Source: Hyperoodon ampullatus
Taxonomy: Eukaryota; Chordata; Mammalia; Artiodactyla; Ziphiidae
NCBI GenBank assembly: GCA_949752795.1
Contig: OX457061.1
Coordinates: 6,073,239 to 6,137,238, forward strand
DNA length: 64,000 nucleotides
Direction of reading: 5' to 3'
The position numbers and the translations under genes were made by a program. Position 1 is the first letter of the stretch. Each line of letters begins with the position of its first letter. Below the pieces are notes generated by a model. It had not been told where the DNA came from and did no database searches. It worked only from the letters and a program-made list of their open reading frames with translations. Of this stretch, positions 1 to 11,867 are shown in pieces.

Positions 1-2927
1 TTTCAAGGCGGGGACTATTATTACCACCTATTTACAGATGATGAACCCGAGGCTCAGAAAAGTTAGTGACTTGCCCAGGTCTCAAGCTAGTGGACGGCAG
101 TGCTGGGATAGAAACCCAGGCTGACTGCAGACCACCTGGTCTTTACTGCTCTCTGCCCTACACTCTCTGGTCTCTAGGAGACCACAGACTGTCTCCCCCT
201 CCCGTTACTTGTCTGCCAGACAAAATCCTCAACCATCACCGGTCAGTATTCTATTTCTCTGTGCTGCAGCAACACGAATGCTCCCCTGGAAACCCCTCCC
301 CTTCCATTCTAACTCAGTCGAGCTGAGTTCATTATAGTTTCTAAAAAGCCTAGCTCCGCCAAGGCCACAGAATTCTCCCTGACTTAGGGGTTTGCTCATT
401 TTAAGACCGCAACTCTTATCCTTTTGCTGCGCTCATTCGTGTCTGATAGAGCTAGGGGGCAATTCCACACTTTGACCAGGAGGTCAAAGTGTCAGGATTC
501 AGCCTGAACATTTATTTGCCTGACACACTCAGCTCATTTCATCTGCATACTTGGTGAGACACAGAGGAAGGATTTCTGTGTCTGATGAGAAAGCTGAGGG
601 CAGTAGGGGTGCTCTAGGCTACATCCTGAGCTGGCTCTCAGCTGCAAGCTCCAGGGGCCTGAGATTCAAATCAGGAATGCCAGGCTCTCTTCGGGACACC
701 ACCACTCCAGCAAACTTCCTCTGCCCATGGTACGGGGGGTCCTTTGGGAGTGCCTTGGCTTAGGAAGATTGGGTCTCCAGTTTCGACGAAAATGTCCTGA
801 GGTAGGAGGTAGGAAGACTAAACGGACCTCACCAGGCCCCAGTGACAGGCACTTAAACCCTTTCCAGAGCATTCGGTTATGGAAGAAAGCATGAGTTCAT
901 TCATTTGTTTACTATATTGAAATGCCTATCGGTGCCTGGCCTATCCCAAGTCTGGGGAGGGCGTCTGCCCCACAGGAAGGAGCCAAGGCCTGGTAGATCA
1001 ACTTTGCCCAAAGTGTTTCAGCAGAAATCAGAGCCTTAGACCTTGAATTCCAGAGGTTATCTCTCTCGGCATGGATGCAAGGCGCTCGCGCTCGATTCAG
1101 AGGCTGTGCGCTCAGCTTTCGGATGAAGGCATCTGGCTGTCTTGGCTTGCCTCCCAGGACCCACAGGACGAAGATGAGATGGGGCATGGGAAAGTGCTTG
1201 CCCAGCAGGTGAGTCTGGGCCTGGCCCCCCGCTAGTCAGGCTCCTGGGGCCCTGGGCCAGGGAAACGGTTACCATCAGAGCCAACTGACCACACATGCCC
1301 AGGGGAGGCAGGCAGCTGACGGGGGCACCTGTGGGTACTCAGGGGGGCTCAGACTGTGCTGACTGGGGGCCTCCCTCCACCCTATCCTGTGCCTGGCCTG
1401 GGATCTAGGCGCTCAGCCGGAAGCATTCACCACTCATTCATGAGCACTTGGCAGAGCCAGAATTACTTCTCAGCATAACGCACAGGTGGCTCCACCACAG
1501 GTGGCTCCACCGGGACAGGACCCCCTGCCCTGGCTCTGAGACGGGGATGGGCAGGGAGAGGGAGTGTAGAATGGAGACTCCTCCAGTTCCGATCCAGTTC
1601 CCGTGCCCTTTGTGGCTGTTTCTGCCTCTACTGTCTCCCTCCCCTACCAGAACCTAAGACAGGAGGGCAAGGACCCTGTCTCCTGTTCTGAACACCCAGC
1701 CTGGTAGCACCCGGTGAGTCGCTCCCCAGACACAGGGAGTGAACGGACCCAGACACCCTTCTCAACAGTATACATCCCCTTACTGTTTTCTGAGCCCTGA
1801 GCCTGTGCCAGCCATGACGAATGGAGAAACTGAGGCTTAGGACTCTGGGAGGCTGACCCGAAGGCTCACCCAGTTGTGGAGTTGTGCCTGCCTTCCGGGC
1901 TGGGGTCTGCGGGCCTCCAGAACCTGCCCTCTTCTGTCACCAGCCTGGGTGTGGAGGGGAGGGATCAAAGCCCAGGACCGATTTGATCCATCCCTGGGGA
2001 AAGGACAGGTTTGCTCCTACCCGGGATGTGCAGCCAGACCGCGCCGCTCTCGGGAGGAGACGCCCCACTTTGCAGAGAGGAGCACTGAGGCAGCCAGGTC
2101 ACGGGAAGAGCCCTGGCGGGATGGGAGAGGAGCTTCCTGCATTTCACAGAGACCCTCCTTCCCTGGAGGGCGAGGCCGCCTCAGGGGCCAAAGGCAACAG
2201 GCATCAGGACGGCTGACATTTCCTGACGAGCGGCCCCTCCCACAGACCAGTGCCAGCCGGAAACCGGGCACCGCGGCCAGGCGAGGCCCCCGCCTCACCG
2301 GCCAGAGAACGCAGAGCCCTTTCAGAAGGCAGAGCCGCGCGACGGACGCCCCCTGCAGGGGAGGGAGCCCAGCCACACCCAAGGCACGGGGTGGGCCACC
2401 CGGAGCCCGGAGCGACCCGCCCGGGGGAAACTGAGGCTGGGGCTGTGGGAGGGGCCGAGATGCCCAAGCCCCGGGGGCGCGCGAGGCGCAGCGGTGAGGC
2501 TGGACCTCTGGTTGCGGGCAGAGGAAAAGAGGCGGAGACAGAGACCAGGGCCAGAGAGGGGCCGAGAGAATCGGGAATCCTCACACCCCCCGGGTTCCCA
2601 AGGTCTCCAGTTGTGGGGCTCGCGGCATAAGGGAAATCGGATCGGAGAAGGAAAATCCAGAAAGGACCTCGGCCCGCAAAGGCGACAAGTAACCCAACCT
2701 GCGCCTCAGATCCCCGGACTCGCGCCCCGGCCCCCTCTCCGCGGCCCAAGGGAGCCAGGAATCCGGCCGCCAAGCGTTTGAGCAACAGGAGTCCGGCCAT
2801 CGGCCCCCTGCCCGCCTGTCCAGGTCCGAGCCCGGGGCGCGCGGCCCCCTCCGTTTCCTCGGCTCGTTCTCGGTGGGGTCCGGGCAGAGGGCGACCTAGG
2901 CTGGGGAGTGGGAAGGGGACTCCTTAC
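1..2927 (-). other. Putative ASS1 intron 1 (partial)
   Basis: No coding exon was recognised here. A MIR-like relic lies at about 20-105 and a short direct repeat of a GGTGGCTCCACC unit at 1487-1510. The part from 2040 onward belongs to the CpG island. Confidence 0.5.
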
Positions 2928-2963
2928 CGGGAGGCAGGCGGCGGCGGCAGGCGGCGGAGCAGC
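2928..2963 (-). other. ASS1: ASS1 exon 1 (5' untranslated)
   Basis: Argininosuccinate synthase joins citrulline and aspartate in the urea and arginine cycle. Only its first, non-coding exon would be here. It reads CTGCTCCGCCGCCTGCC and ends CCCG before the consensus donor GTAAGG. The start is placed about 30 bases after the TATA box, so it is approximate. Identity rests on resemblance to the remembered human 5' UTR and on the conserved gene order HMCN2 - ASS1 with about 10 kb between them. The coding exons would lie to the left of the window. Confidence 0.65.
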
Positions 2964-2987
2964 GCTGGTTGCGGCGCGCATCCCGGG

Positions 2988-2993
2988 TTATAA
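2988..2993 (-). promoter_or_regulatory. ASS1: TATA box (TTATAA) of the putative ASS1 promoter
   Basis: TTATAA stands alone in GC-rich sequence, about 60 bases upstream of a consensus splice donor on the minus strand. The surrounding CCGTGCTTATAACC matches my recollection of the human ASS1 promoter. ASS1 is known to have both a TATA box and GC boxes. Confidence 0.65.
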
Positions 2994-3052
2994 GCACGGG
3001 GCAGAGGGCAGGGCCGGGGCCCGGGGACAAGTCCGAGGAAGAGAGCAACAGA

Positions 3053-3061
3053 CCCCGCCCC
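3053..3061 (-). promoter_or_regulatory. GC box (Sp1-type) upstream of the TATA box
   Basis: GGGGCGGGG on the minus strand lies about 60 bases upstream of the TATA box. GC boxes are known in the mammalian ASS1 promoter; the binding factor is inferred. Confidence 0.5.
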
Positions 3062-3330
3062 CGGGCCCGGCCCCCTCGCCGAGCGGCTCAGCGCTCGCGG
3101 CCGCCGGCGGGAGGTCGGGGCCGGGTCTTTCCCTCCCTCCTCGCTCCTCCCCTTTCCCTCCTTCCCTCCTGCCCACCCAGCTGCCGACACACCCTCCCGG
3201 CCGGTCCCCCGCCCTGGCTGCAGGGTCTGGCGGCCCCGGCCCGCGGGCTGGCGGCTCCCCTGGGCGCGGTAGTGGCTGGAATCCTCGCGACTGACAGGGT
3301 GACAGGCCCTCCTGCCAGACTTGCCGCCTC

Positions 3331-4451
3331 GCCCGTGGGGAACGCTCAAGCGCTTCGCCGTGGGAGTGGAATAAAAGCCCCTTAGGCTTGTGAGTTTCAT
3401 GCCCATTTTTGTCTTGTTGTGGCCTTTCTACAGACCTCAAAGCCCCTCCCTTCCCCCCTCTCTAGTCCCCGTGAGCCGGAGCCCATTGTATGGGTGAGAA
3501 AACTGAGGTGGAGGTGGCCCTAGAAGGTCGGGGTTTCATCCCTCAGTCCAGGGCTGGTTCCTGGCTGTCTCCCCAGAGCCTGGCACCTGACCAAACTCCC
3601 AAGGGCACCCAGTAAATAGTGAATAGAAGACTGGCCCACTGCTAACCCATTGAACAGCAGGGAAAATTGAGGTTCACAAAATAAACGGGGAGTTGTGTCC
3701 TGTCTGGCCTCCAGAAGGTTCTGTGTCAGAAGTTTTCCAGCCTGGTTTATAGGCCCCAAAGCACCAATCACTGCAACCACAACCCAGTAAAACAGCTGGT
3801 CCCACAACCTGTCCAAGGCAACGCCTCAGTTAGGACTCACTCCCAGAGGGCAGGTTCCCAAATCCTCCCGGCCCCGAACCTGCCCTGGAGGTGGGAGCCC
3901 TGAGGCAGCCCTGCCAGGTTAGCCATCCAGCCATCATGGAAAAGACGTAGGGGTGTAGGTCACGGTAAGGAGGCAGCCCTGTCCCATGCCCCTTCCTACA
4001 ACCAAGAAGCAGCCAGAGAAAGCGAGCCTCTGCAGAGAGGGGTGAAGGCTGCTGGTCTAGTCACTCTTATTCCTTCTGCCGCCCGGTCCCCTGTCCCACT
4101 GCCCCACACTCCCGTCCAGTCCCTCAAGCACCTCGGCCAGATGAGTAGCTGTGAGTCCTTCAGGAGGGAGAAAACATCAAACCAACTTAAAAGCAAAGCC
4201 GCAGCTTCCTGTGAGCCCCCCAACCTCTGGCACCCAAGCCCCAGAAGTGGCCGTGATGGCAAGGGGGCCCCTGTGAGCCCAGTGGGGCTGGGTGACTGTG
4301 GTGACTGGAGTCACCTTCCCGCAGGAGGGTGGGATGGTGGCTGAAACCCCTTAGTCCACTCACTGGGCCACCTCGGGGCCTCACAGAGCCGCCCCTGGCC
4401 TTCCACACTAGCAGCAGGCGAGTGAGGGGCAGCCACAGAACAACACTCCCT
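3331..4451. other. Intergenic, no gene recognised
   Basis: This stretch lies upstream of the ASS1 promoter. It holds no exon with credible splice sites and no strong repeat signature apart from a short MIR-like piece near 3480-3520. Confidence 0.5.
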
Positions 4452-4535
4452 CAAGGGTCCCTGACCAGGGATCGAACCCATGCCCCCTGCAGTGGAAGCC
4501 CGGAGCCCTAACCACTAGACCACCAGGAATCCCCT
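4452..4535 (-). mobile_element. CHR SINE fragment
   Basis: The tRNA-like head only, in reverse: ACCAGGGATCGAACCC with the B box and CCACCAGGAATCCCC at the end. Confidence 0.8.
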
Positions 4536-4934
4536 CTGCCCTGTTTTTAAGTCTCCATGCCCTGGAGTCTCCTCGTTTCTTCCTCTAAGATGTCACTGCC
4601 CTTCGAGAAAGTTGGGGAAGGCATGGATGGAGAGGGGCCACCTCCTTGGACTTATTGCAGAGGAAGTGGAGAGGGAACCTGGGGCAGGCAGACCTAACGT
4701 TCTCCAAAGCTCCCCAAAGTCATGGTGGCCCCAGAGAGAATCCCTGTTACCCAGACCTTAGGAAGAGAGTGGGGTGAGGGCTGAGCCCCTCCAGTCTAGG
4801 ATGGTATGGGTGGGGGGCATGGGGTGGAAGAAGAGGTAAGGTCAGCATTCCCTAGGATGTCTGGTTAGATCTGGGCCATAACCACAACCCTCACGGTTAT
4901 CACTAAACACTCTCTTATGCTTACGTTCATTTGA

Positions 4935-5085
4935 TTTTCACGGCTACCCTGTATGAAGTCGCTAGTATTGTCATCCCCATTTTACAGACTGGAACCTGCA
5001 GCTCGGAGAGAGGGTGTATCTTCCCCAAGGCCATACAGCATGTAAGTGGCAGAGCAGGACTAGAACCCAGGGTCTGGAGCTCTAG
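4935..5085 (+). repeat. MIR SINE relic
   Basis: CCCATTTTACAGACTGGAAC and AAGGCCATACAGCATGTAAG match the MIR core. Confidence 0.7.
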
Positions 5086-5449
5086 CCCAAACCCTCTACT
5101 CTAGCTCAGGCTTCAATTGAATTGGTGGAGGAGCGAGAGCCTCAGTCCCAGGGCCACAGGCTGTGGGGACCTTTACTCCCTGCTGCAGAAATGGCTCCAG
5201 CCCAGAAAACTGTCCCTTCCTGTTGCATAGGCACTGGTTACATGAAGGGCAGTGAGGTCACAGCTCTCCTGAGAGGAAAGCAGGCCTAACTGCCAGCAGG
5301 GGCCCTGCCCACTGGGCACCAGGGTGGATAGTTGCCCAGGGGCACAGATCAAGGTGAGAAGAGACTGAACTTGGATGGTTCATTTTCTTCCCATATCGGT
5401 TCCCCATTGTTCTAGCAACATTAGTTGGAGACTTTTCTCTCCCCGTTGA

Positions 5450-5860
5450 ACTGTGTTGGCACCTTTGTTGAAAATTAATTGACCATGTAAGTGTTGATCG
5501 ATTTCTGGATTCCCTCTTCTGTTCCACTATTTATTTATCCTAATGCCAATACCATACCATCTTGATTGCTATAGCTCGAAGTCAGATAGTATAGATCTTC
5601 CAACTTTGTTCTGTTTCAAAGCTATTTTAGCTATTCCAGGTCCTTTGCATTTCCATAGAAATAGTAGGAACAGCTTGTCTGTTTATATAAAAAGCCCGCT
5701 GGGATTTTGATTAGGGATTGCAATAAATCTATCAGCTAGGGGAGAATGGACATCTTAACAGTATTGAGTTTTTCAATCCATGATCGTGGTATATCTCTCC
5801 ATTTATTTATATCTTTATAAATTTCCAAACATTAAAAAATACTTAAAACTGTTTATTCAA
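5450..5860 (-). mobile_element. L1 ORF2 fragment
   Basis: The reverse strand resembles the 3' part of L1 ORF2 (plus-strand signature ATACCATACCATCTTGATTG). It is interrupted by stops in all frames. Confidence 0.75.
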
Positions 5861-6115
5861 AAAAAATTAATTGCTGTTTATATGAGCAATGAGAAAGAAA
5901 CTCAGGTCAGTCTACATCTTGAGATGGTCTTCATTTGTGGTGAATTCAATATGTGCTTTAGATCAGAAGTGTAGCTCTGAGATAATGTTGAAATATAGCA
6001 AGTGTCACAAAACAGTTCCTTATTTGACATGAAATCTCAGGTGAGAATCTTTTAAGGATATAGACCAGCAGGACCCAGAGCTACAAGAGCTAGAGTTTCA
6101 AAGGTCCCTGCTGAG

Positions 6116-6480
6116 GGCTTCCCTGGTGGCACAGTGGTTAAGAATCCGCCTGCCAATGCAGGGGACACGGGTTCGATCCCTGGTCTGAGAAGATCCCACA
6201 TGCTGCAGAGCAACTAAGCCTGTGCTCCACAACTACTGAGCCTGCACTCTAGAGCCTGCGAGTCACAACTACTGAGCCCGAGTGCCACAACTACTGAAGC
6301 CCATGCACCTAGAGCCCATGCTCTGCAACAAGAGAAGCCACCCAGTAAGAAGCCCGTGCACCGCAACAAAGAGTAGCCCCGCTCGCTGCAACTACAGAAA
6401 AGCCTGCACACAGCAACAAAGACCCAATGCAGCCAAAAATAAAAATAAATAAATACATTTATTTAAAAAAAAAAAAAAAA
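6116..6480 (+). mobile_element. CHR-1 type SINE, long form
   Basis: It begins GGCTTCCCTGGTGGCACAG and has the B box GGTTCGATCCC, a repeated ACAACTACTGAG unit in the body and a poly(A) tail. It is flanked by the target-site duplication AAGGTCC(C/G)TGCTGAG at 6101-6115 and 6481-6494. Confidence 0.88.
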
Positions 6481-6494
6481 AGGTCCGTGCTGAG

Positions 6495-7946
6495 CATCTT
6501 TTCATGTGTTTGTTGGCCATCTGTATGTCTTATTGGGAAAAATGTCTATTTAGGTCTTCCACCCCTTTTTTTGATTAGGTTGTTTGTTTTTTTGATATTG
6601 AGTTGCATGAGCTGTTTGTATATTTTGGAAATTAGTCCCTTGTCAGTTGTTTCATTTGTAAATATTTTCTCCTCATCTGAGGGTTGTCTTTTCCTTTTTT
6701 TATGGTTTCCTTTGCTGTTCAAAAGCTTTTAAGTTTAATTAGGTCCCATTTGTTTATTTTTGTTTTTATTTTCATTACTCTGGTGGTGGATCAAAAAAGA
6801 TCTTGCTGTGATTTATGTCAAAGAGTGTTCTGCCTCTATTTTCCTCTAAGAGTTTTATAGTATCCGGCCTTACATTTAGGTCTTTAATCCATTTTGAGTT
6901 TATTTTTGTGTATGGTGTCAGGGAGTGTTCTAACTTCATGCTTTTACATGTGGCTATCCAGTTTTCCCAGCACCACTTATTGAAGAGACTGTCTTTTCTC
7001 CATTGTATATTCTTGCCTCCTTGGTCATAGATTAGCTGGTCGTAGGTGCGTGGGTTTATCTCTGGACTTTCTATCCTGTTCCATTGATATACATTTCTGT
7101 AAATCAAAACTACAATGAAGTATCAGCTCACACCGGTCAGAATGGCCATCATCAAAAAACCTACAAACAATAAATGCTGGAGAAGGTGCGGAGAAAAGGG
7201 AACCCTCCTACGCTGTTGTCGGGAATGTAAATTGGTACAGCCACTATGGAGAACATTATGGAGGGTCCTTAAAAAAACTAAAAACAGAGCTACCATATGA
7301 CCCAGCAATTCCACGCCTAGGCATATATCTGGAGGAAACCAGAATTTGAAAGGATGCATGCACCCCGATGTTCATTGCAGCACTATTTACAATAGCCAAG
7401 ACATGGAAGCAACCTAAATGTCTATTGACAGAGGAATGGATAAAGATGTGGTACATATATACAATGGAATATTACTCAACCATAAAAAAGAATGGAATAG
7501 TGGCATTTGTAGAGACGTGAATGGACCTAGAGATTGTCATACAGAGTGAAGTAAGTCAGAAAGAGAAAAATAAATATCATATAATATCGCTTATAAGTGG
7601 AATCTAGAAAAATGGTACAGATGAACTTATTTGCAAAGCAGAAATAGAGTCACAGATGTAGAGAAACAAACTTATGGTTACCAAGGAGGGAAGGAGAGGT
7701 GGGATGAATTGGGAGATTGGGATTGACATATATACACTACTATGTATAAAATAGATAACTAATTAAAACCTACTGAATAGCACGGGGAACTCTACTTAAT
7801 GCTCTGTGGTGACCTAAATGGGAAGGAAATCTAAAAACGAGTGGATGTATGTATACGTATAGCTGATTCACTTTACTGCACAGCAGAAACTAACACAACA
7901 CTGTAAAGCAACTATACTCCAATAAAAATTAATTTAAAAAAAAAAA
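6495..7946. mobile_element. 5'-inverted (twin-primed) L1 insertion
   Basis: The left part (about 6495-7100) is L1 ORF2 in reverse; from about 7103 the next part of L1 runs forward (CAAAACTACAATGAAGTATC) to a 3' end with a poly(A) tail at 7934-7946. AAGGTCC..GCTG at both ends is the target-site duplication. This is the standard product of twin priming. Confidence 0.85.
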
Positions 7947-8309
7947 GGTCCCTGCTGGTGATCAGGGGTTGTAAATGGACTAGGCGAGAGTAGACTTCCT
8001 CCATCTGGGAAAGAATGTGTGGCTATTATGGGAAAGGGCTGGGGTCTGTGGCATCAGTATGAACAGGTCACCTCTTGTGCTAGAAGAGATAGGGCTTCTT
8101 GGGGTCACAGGTATGGCTGCTCCAGAGCCCAGCTTTGAGATGGATATTTTATTGGACACCTTGGATGACTGGCCAGGTGGAAGCCTATTCTCAGGCAAAT
8201 ACCCCAGTCTTTTAGTTAGAGAAGACGAAGACCTGGCATGTGGGGGCATCTCTGATCAGTGGTACAAATGTGCTCATTTTCAATAGGAGTGCCGAAAGAT
8301 CCATCTTGA

Positions 8310-8996
8310 CTCAGATGTCTAAGCAATGTTTTATAGTTTTCAGTGTACAGGTCTTGCTTATCTTTCATTAAATTTATTTCTAAGTATTTTAAGTTTTTTG
8401 ATACTATTGTAAATAATATTTAAAATTTTATTTTCCAATCAGTTGTTGCTAATATATAGAAACACAACTGATTTTTGTTTACTGGCCTTGTCTTCTGCAC
8501 TTGCTAAATTTGCCGATTAATTCTAGTAGATTTTTGTAAATACCTTAGGGTTTTCTATACAGACAATAATGTTGACTGTGAATAGAGACAGTTTTACTCT
8601 TTCCCTGTATTATCTTTGTACCTTTTTTTCTTGCCTTATTCCAATGGTGAGGACCCCAGTACAATGTTGAATAGAATTGGTGAGAGTGGATATCCTTGGC
8701 TTGCTCATGATCTTAGAGGATCATTCATTCAGTCTTTCACCATTAAGTATGATGTTAGTTGTAGTTTTTTATTAGATGTTTTTCACAGGTGAAGAAGTTT
8801 GCTTTTATGTTTTTGTCATGAGTAGGGGCTGAACTTTGTCAAATGTTTTTTTCTGCATCTATTGAGATGATATGATTTTCTCTTTATTCTGTAACTGTGG
8901 TAAATTACATTGCTTGATTTTCAGGTGTTGAACCAACCTTGCATTCCCAGACTAATTCTATCTCAATAAAGTTTGTTTTTAAGAAAAAAAAAAAAA
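8310..8996. mobile_element. L1 fragment, probably 5'-inverted
   Basis: Positions 8310-8965 are L1 ORF2 in reverse (plus-strand TTGAATAGAATTGGTGAGAG). They are followed by a short forward 3' end, CAATAAAGTTTGTTTTTAAG, with a poly(A) tail. Confidence 0.7.
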
Positions 8997-9039
8997 AGAG
9001 AGACAGGGGAACTTTAAAAGACACACAGAGGCTGTAATC

Positions 9040-9300
9040 AATCATAACATGTAGACTTTATTTGGATCCTGGGGGTGGTTTTTTAAGCAAAAAAGAAATA
9101 CCATCTTTATGAGCAATTGGAAGTTTGAACACTGACAGGATGCTTGATGATAGCAAGGAATTATTGTTGATTTTTTGGATAGTATGATAATGGTTGAAAG
9201 TATGATAATGGTATTGTAGATATCTTTTTTAAAAAGATTTTTTAAAGTGTAGAGATAATGAATTCTGAAATATTAATGAATTGAAATGATTTCTATGAAG
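9040..9300. repeat. Dispersed-repeat-like sequence, family not named
   Basis: AT-rich sequence with GTTTGAACACTGACAGGATG and a doubled GTATGATAATGGTTG unit. It resembles a common interspersed repeat, but I cannot assign the family. Confidence 0.4.
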
Positions 9301-9309
9301 ACTTTGATG

Positions 9310-9560
9310 GTCCCCCATCATTCTTAGGGTAAAATCTAGAACCCTGTACCTCCTCTTCTGCCCTCACCTACTGCACTCCAGCTGCACTGGCCTGCTTGCA
9401 ATTTCGTCAATGTGCCAAGCTCTTCCTTGTCTTACGGTCGCTGCACATACTATTCCTTGGGGATGCTTCTCTGACCCCTTTCCTTCCTCCCACCAGATTG
9501 GTCCCTTGTCATATGCTGTCTCTCATGCTGGCACACAGTAGCTGCCTGAAATCTCCGGCA
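9310..9560 (+). repeat. L2-like 3' fragment
   Basis: GTGCCAAGCTCTTCCTTG and CTGCACATACTATTCCTTGG resemble the conserved 3' region of L2. Confidence 0.5.
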
Positions 9561-9624
9561 ACAAAAGAGAGGAAAATGAGGGCTCTGGTCCCTTCTCCCT
9601 CTCCCCACTGCTGTTGTCTTTCTT

Positions 9625-9777
9625 GTTTTTCCCCTTTTTATTTTATTTATTTATTTATTTATTTTTGGCTGTGCCATGCAGACTGCGGGATCCTAGTTCC
9701 CCAACCAGGGATCGAACCTGGGCCTACGGCAGTGAAAGTGTCGAGTCCTAACCACTGGACCACCAGGGAATTCCCCT
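9625..9777 (-). mobile_element. CHR-family SINE with TTTA tail
   Basis: The minus-strand copy ends in a run of TTTA units (9640-9665 on the plus strand), followed by the body and the reversed tRNA-like head ACCACCAGGGAATTCCCC. Confidence 0.85.
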
Positions 9778-9779
9778 CA

Positions 9780-11645
9780 CCGCTGTGGTCTTAGATCACC
9801 ATCACCTCTCACCCGTACCTCTGCAGGAGACACCTCACCTGTCTTCCTGTCCGCTCTAATGCACCCTCCACACTGCAGCCAGGGTGCCTTTTCCAAGGGT
9901 CAGCTCTGACTGTGGGGTCAACTTGTCTGAACTGAAGGGCACACTCAATGGATGTGACCTTGTTAAGTCCCCTGGCAACCTAAAAACATAGATGCAGCCT
10001 GTGTACCTAACCGTGGAGTAGGTCCCTCTTTTCCTCCGTCTCTCCTCTGCCACTCAAGGGCTCTGCACTTGCAGGTCGTGGAGGGGCCTGGCCGTGTAGC
10101 GACCCCAAGCACCTCGCCCAGCAACCATCTCATGGTTGGCCCCAGAAGCCACTTTGCTGCTGTCCAGGCCTGGGCACTGGCCCCAGGAGCAAAGAGTGTC
10201 CTCTGGGCTGGACCCCAGGTTGCCAGTCCCCGCCCAGAGGGAACATAGAGTCCAGTGTGGGTTCTTGGAAAAGCTGCATCAGGGAGTTTAATGAGTGAAC
10301 TGCAAGGCTGTTTTCCACCCCTGATGGTTCAGAGAAGCCTCAGAGGTCGGGCAGCTGGATGGGGCCCTGGCCAATGGTGGCGGTAGCTGGAAAAGCAGAG
10401 TGGAAAACACCCCTTTGGAGCTGGCTGAGCTCCCTTGGGAGGCATCTCCTCTCCTCGGCAACCATCCTGTGGATGTGGGTGGAGTGGGGAGCATGAGACT
10501 CGGAATCGCAGCCTGGATTCCAGGCCAAGTCTGCCCCTGGCTTGCTGTAGGACTTTGAGCAATCACTCCTTCTCACTTGCCTCAGTTTCAGAGCCTCAAA
10601 TGGGAAATTTAAGAGAAGGTGGGAGAGAAAGGAGGCTGACAGAACGCACACTCCCTTGGCAGCTCCTCTGGTCTTGAGTGGCTGATATCCCTCCTTTTCA
10701 GCCTCTGCGCCTGGACCTTCCTCTGCCTAGGAGAATGGAGGCAGGGGAGCCTGGAGGCTGGAGGCCTGGGCTGCAGAGTCAGATGGGCCTGCATCGAGTC
10801 CTTCCCTTCCCCTCCCCTCCATGCTGTGTGAGCTTGGACAAGTGGCTCACCTTCTCTGAGCCCCCATTGCTCATCGGTGAAATGGACATAATATTCTTTG
10901 CCTCTGGACTTCCTGGGAGAATTAAATAAACTCAGGTCTATAGGGCATTGAACAGTCAACAAATTGTATTTTGACAAACATGAAGGGCCAGGGTGAGTCT
11001 GGGGAACACGAGGCAGGAGAGAGCAGCAGTTCTCAGCGCTCGATGCCACGGCCCCAGGGCTGACACTTGCATGGGCTGCAAAGTCCCTGGCTCCATAAAA
11101 TATTAACAGCCCAGCAAACGGCAGGGTTCAAGTTGTGACCCATGGCCCCTAGGGCTGCACAATGAGGGTAGTTCAGTCCAAGTAAAGTCTCTACAGGTTG
11201 GGCCCCGGACAAATGGAGTGTGAGGGGGAACTGGGAAGCCCCTCCCTCCCTCCCTGCTTCCCTCCTTCCTGGAATCTCTCCCCACCCAGCCTGAAATTTC
11301 ACCATTGGTAACGTCTGTGCTTTAAACCAGGGATTGGCAAACTATGGTCCCTAACTGGTTTTGTAAAGCTTGCAAGCTAAGAATGGGTTTTGCATTTGTA
11401 AATGGTTGAAAAAAAATCAAAAAAAGACTTCCACGACACATGAATATTACATGAATTCAAAGTTAGAGTCCACAGACAAAGTGTCACTGAAACTCAGCCA
11501 CGTTCCTCCTCTGTGTGTTGACTGCGGCTGCTTTTGTGCTGCATCGGCCAGGGGAGTAGTTTAATACGTTCCCCAAAGCCAAAAAGATTCACTCTCTGGT
11601 CCTTTACGGAAGATGTTTGCAGACCTCTGATTCAAAAGAAACCAG
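9780..11645. other. Intergenic, no gene recognised
   Basis: Unique-looking sequence between SINE copies. A MIR-like stretch is seen at about 10820-10930. No supported coding exon. Confidence 0.45.
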
Positions 11646-11647
11646 CT

Positions 11648-11851
11648 GGGCTTTCCTGGTGGTGCAGTGGTTGAGAGTCCGCCTGACGATGCAGGAGACA
11701 CGGGTTCGTGCCCCGGTCTGGGAGGATCCCACATGTCGCGGAGCGGCTGGGCCTGTGAGCCATGGCCGCTGAGCCAGCGCATCCGGAGCCTGTGCTCCAC
11801 AACGGGAGAGCCCACAACAGTGAGAGGCCCTCGTACCGCAAAAAAAAAATA
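11648..11851 (+). mobile_element. CHR-2 SINE
   Basis: It carries the CHR-2 body (GGATCCCACATGTCGCGGAG) and an A-rich tail. The target-site duplication AAAGAAACCAGCT flanks it at about 11635-11647 and 11853-11865. Confidence 0.9.
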
Positions 11852-11867
11852 AAAAGAAACCAGCTTT

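Larger units (their letters stand above)
2040..3330. promoter_or_regulatory. CpG island over the ASS1 promoter
   Basis: This stretch is very rich in G and C and dense in CG dinucleotides compared with the flanks, and it surrounds a TATA box and a donor-bounded exon on the minus strand. The many long open frames across it are a side effect of base composition. Confidence 0.75.

Noticed and set aside
1874..3440. Several overlapping open frames of 100-200 codons on both strands
   Set aside because: They lie in the CpG island, where stop codons are rare by composition. None has splice sites or recognisable domains.
6116..6200. tRNA-like A and B box sequence
   Set aside because: It is the tRNA-derived head of the SINE, not a functional tRNA gene; the same holds for the other CHR copies.
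6775..7107. A 110-codon frame similar to reverse transcriptase
   Set aside because: It is a piece of dead L1 ORF2 within the inverted part of an insertion, not a gene.
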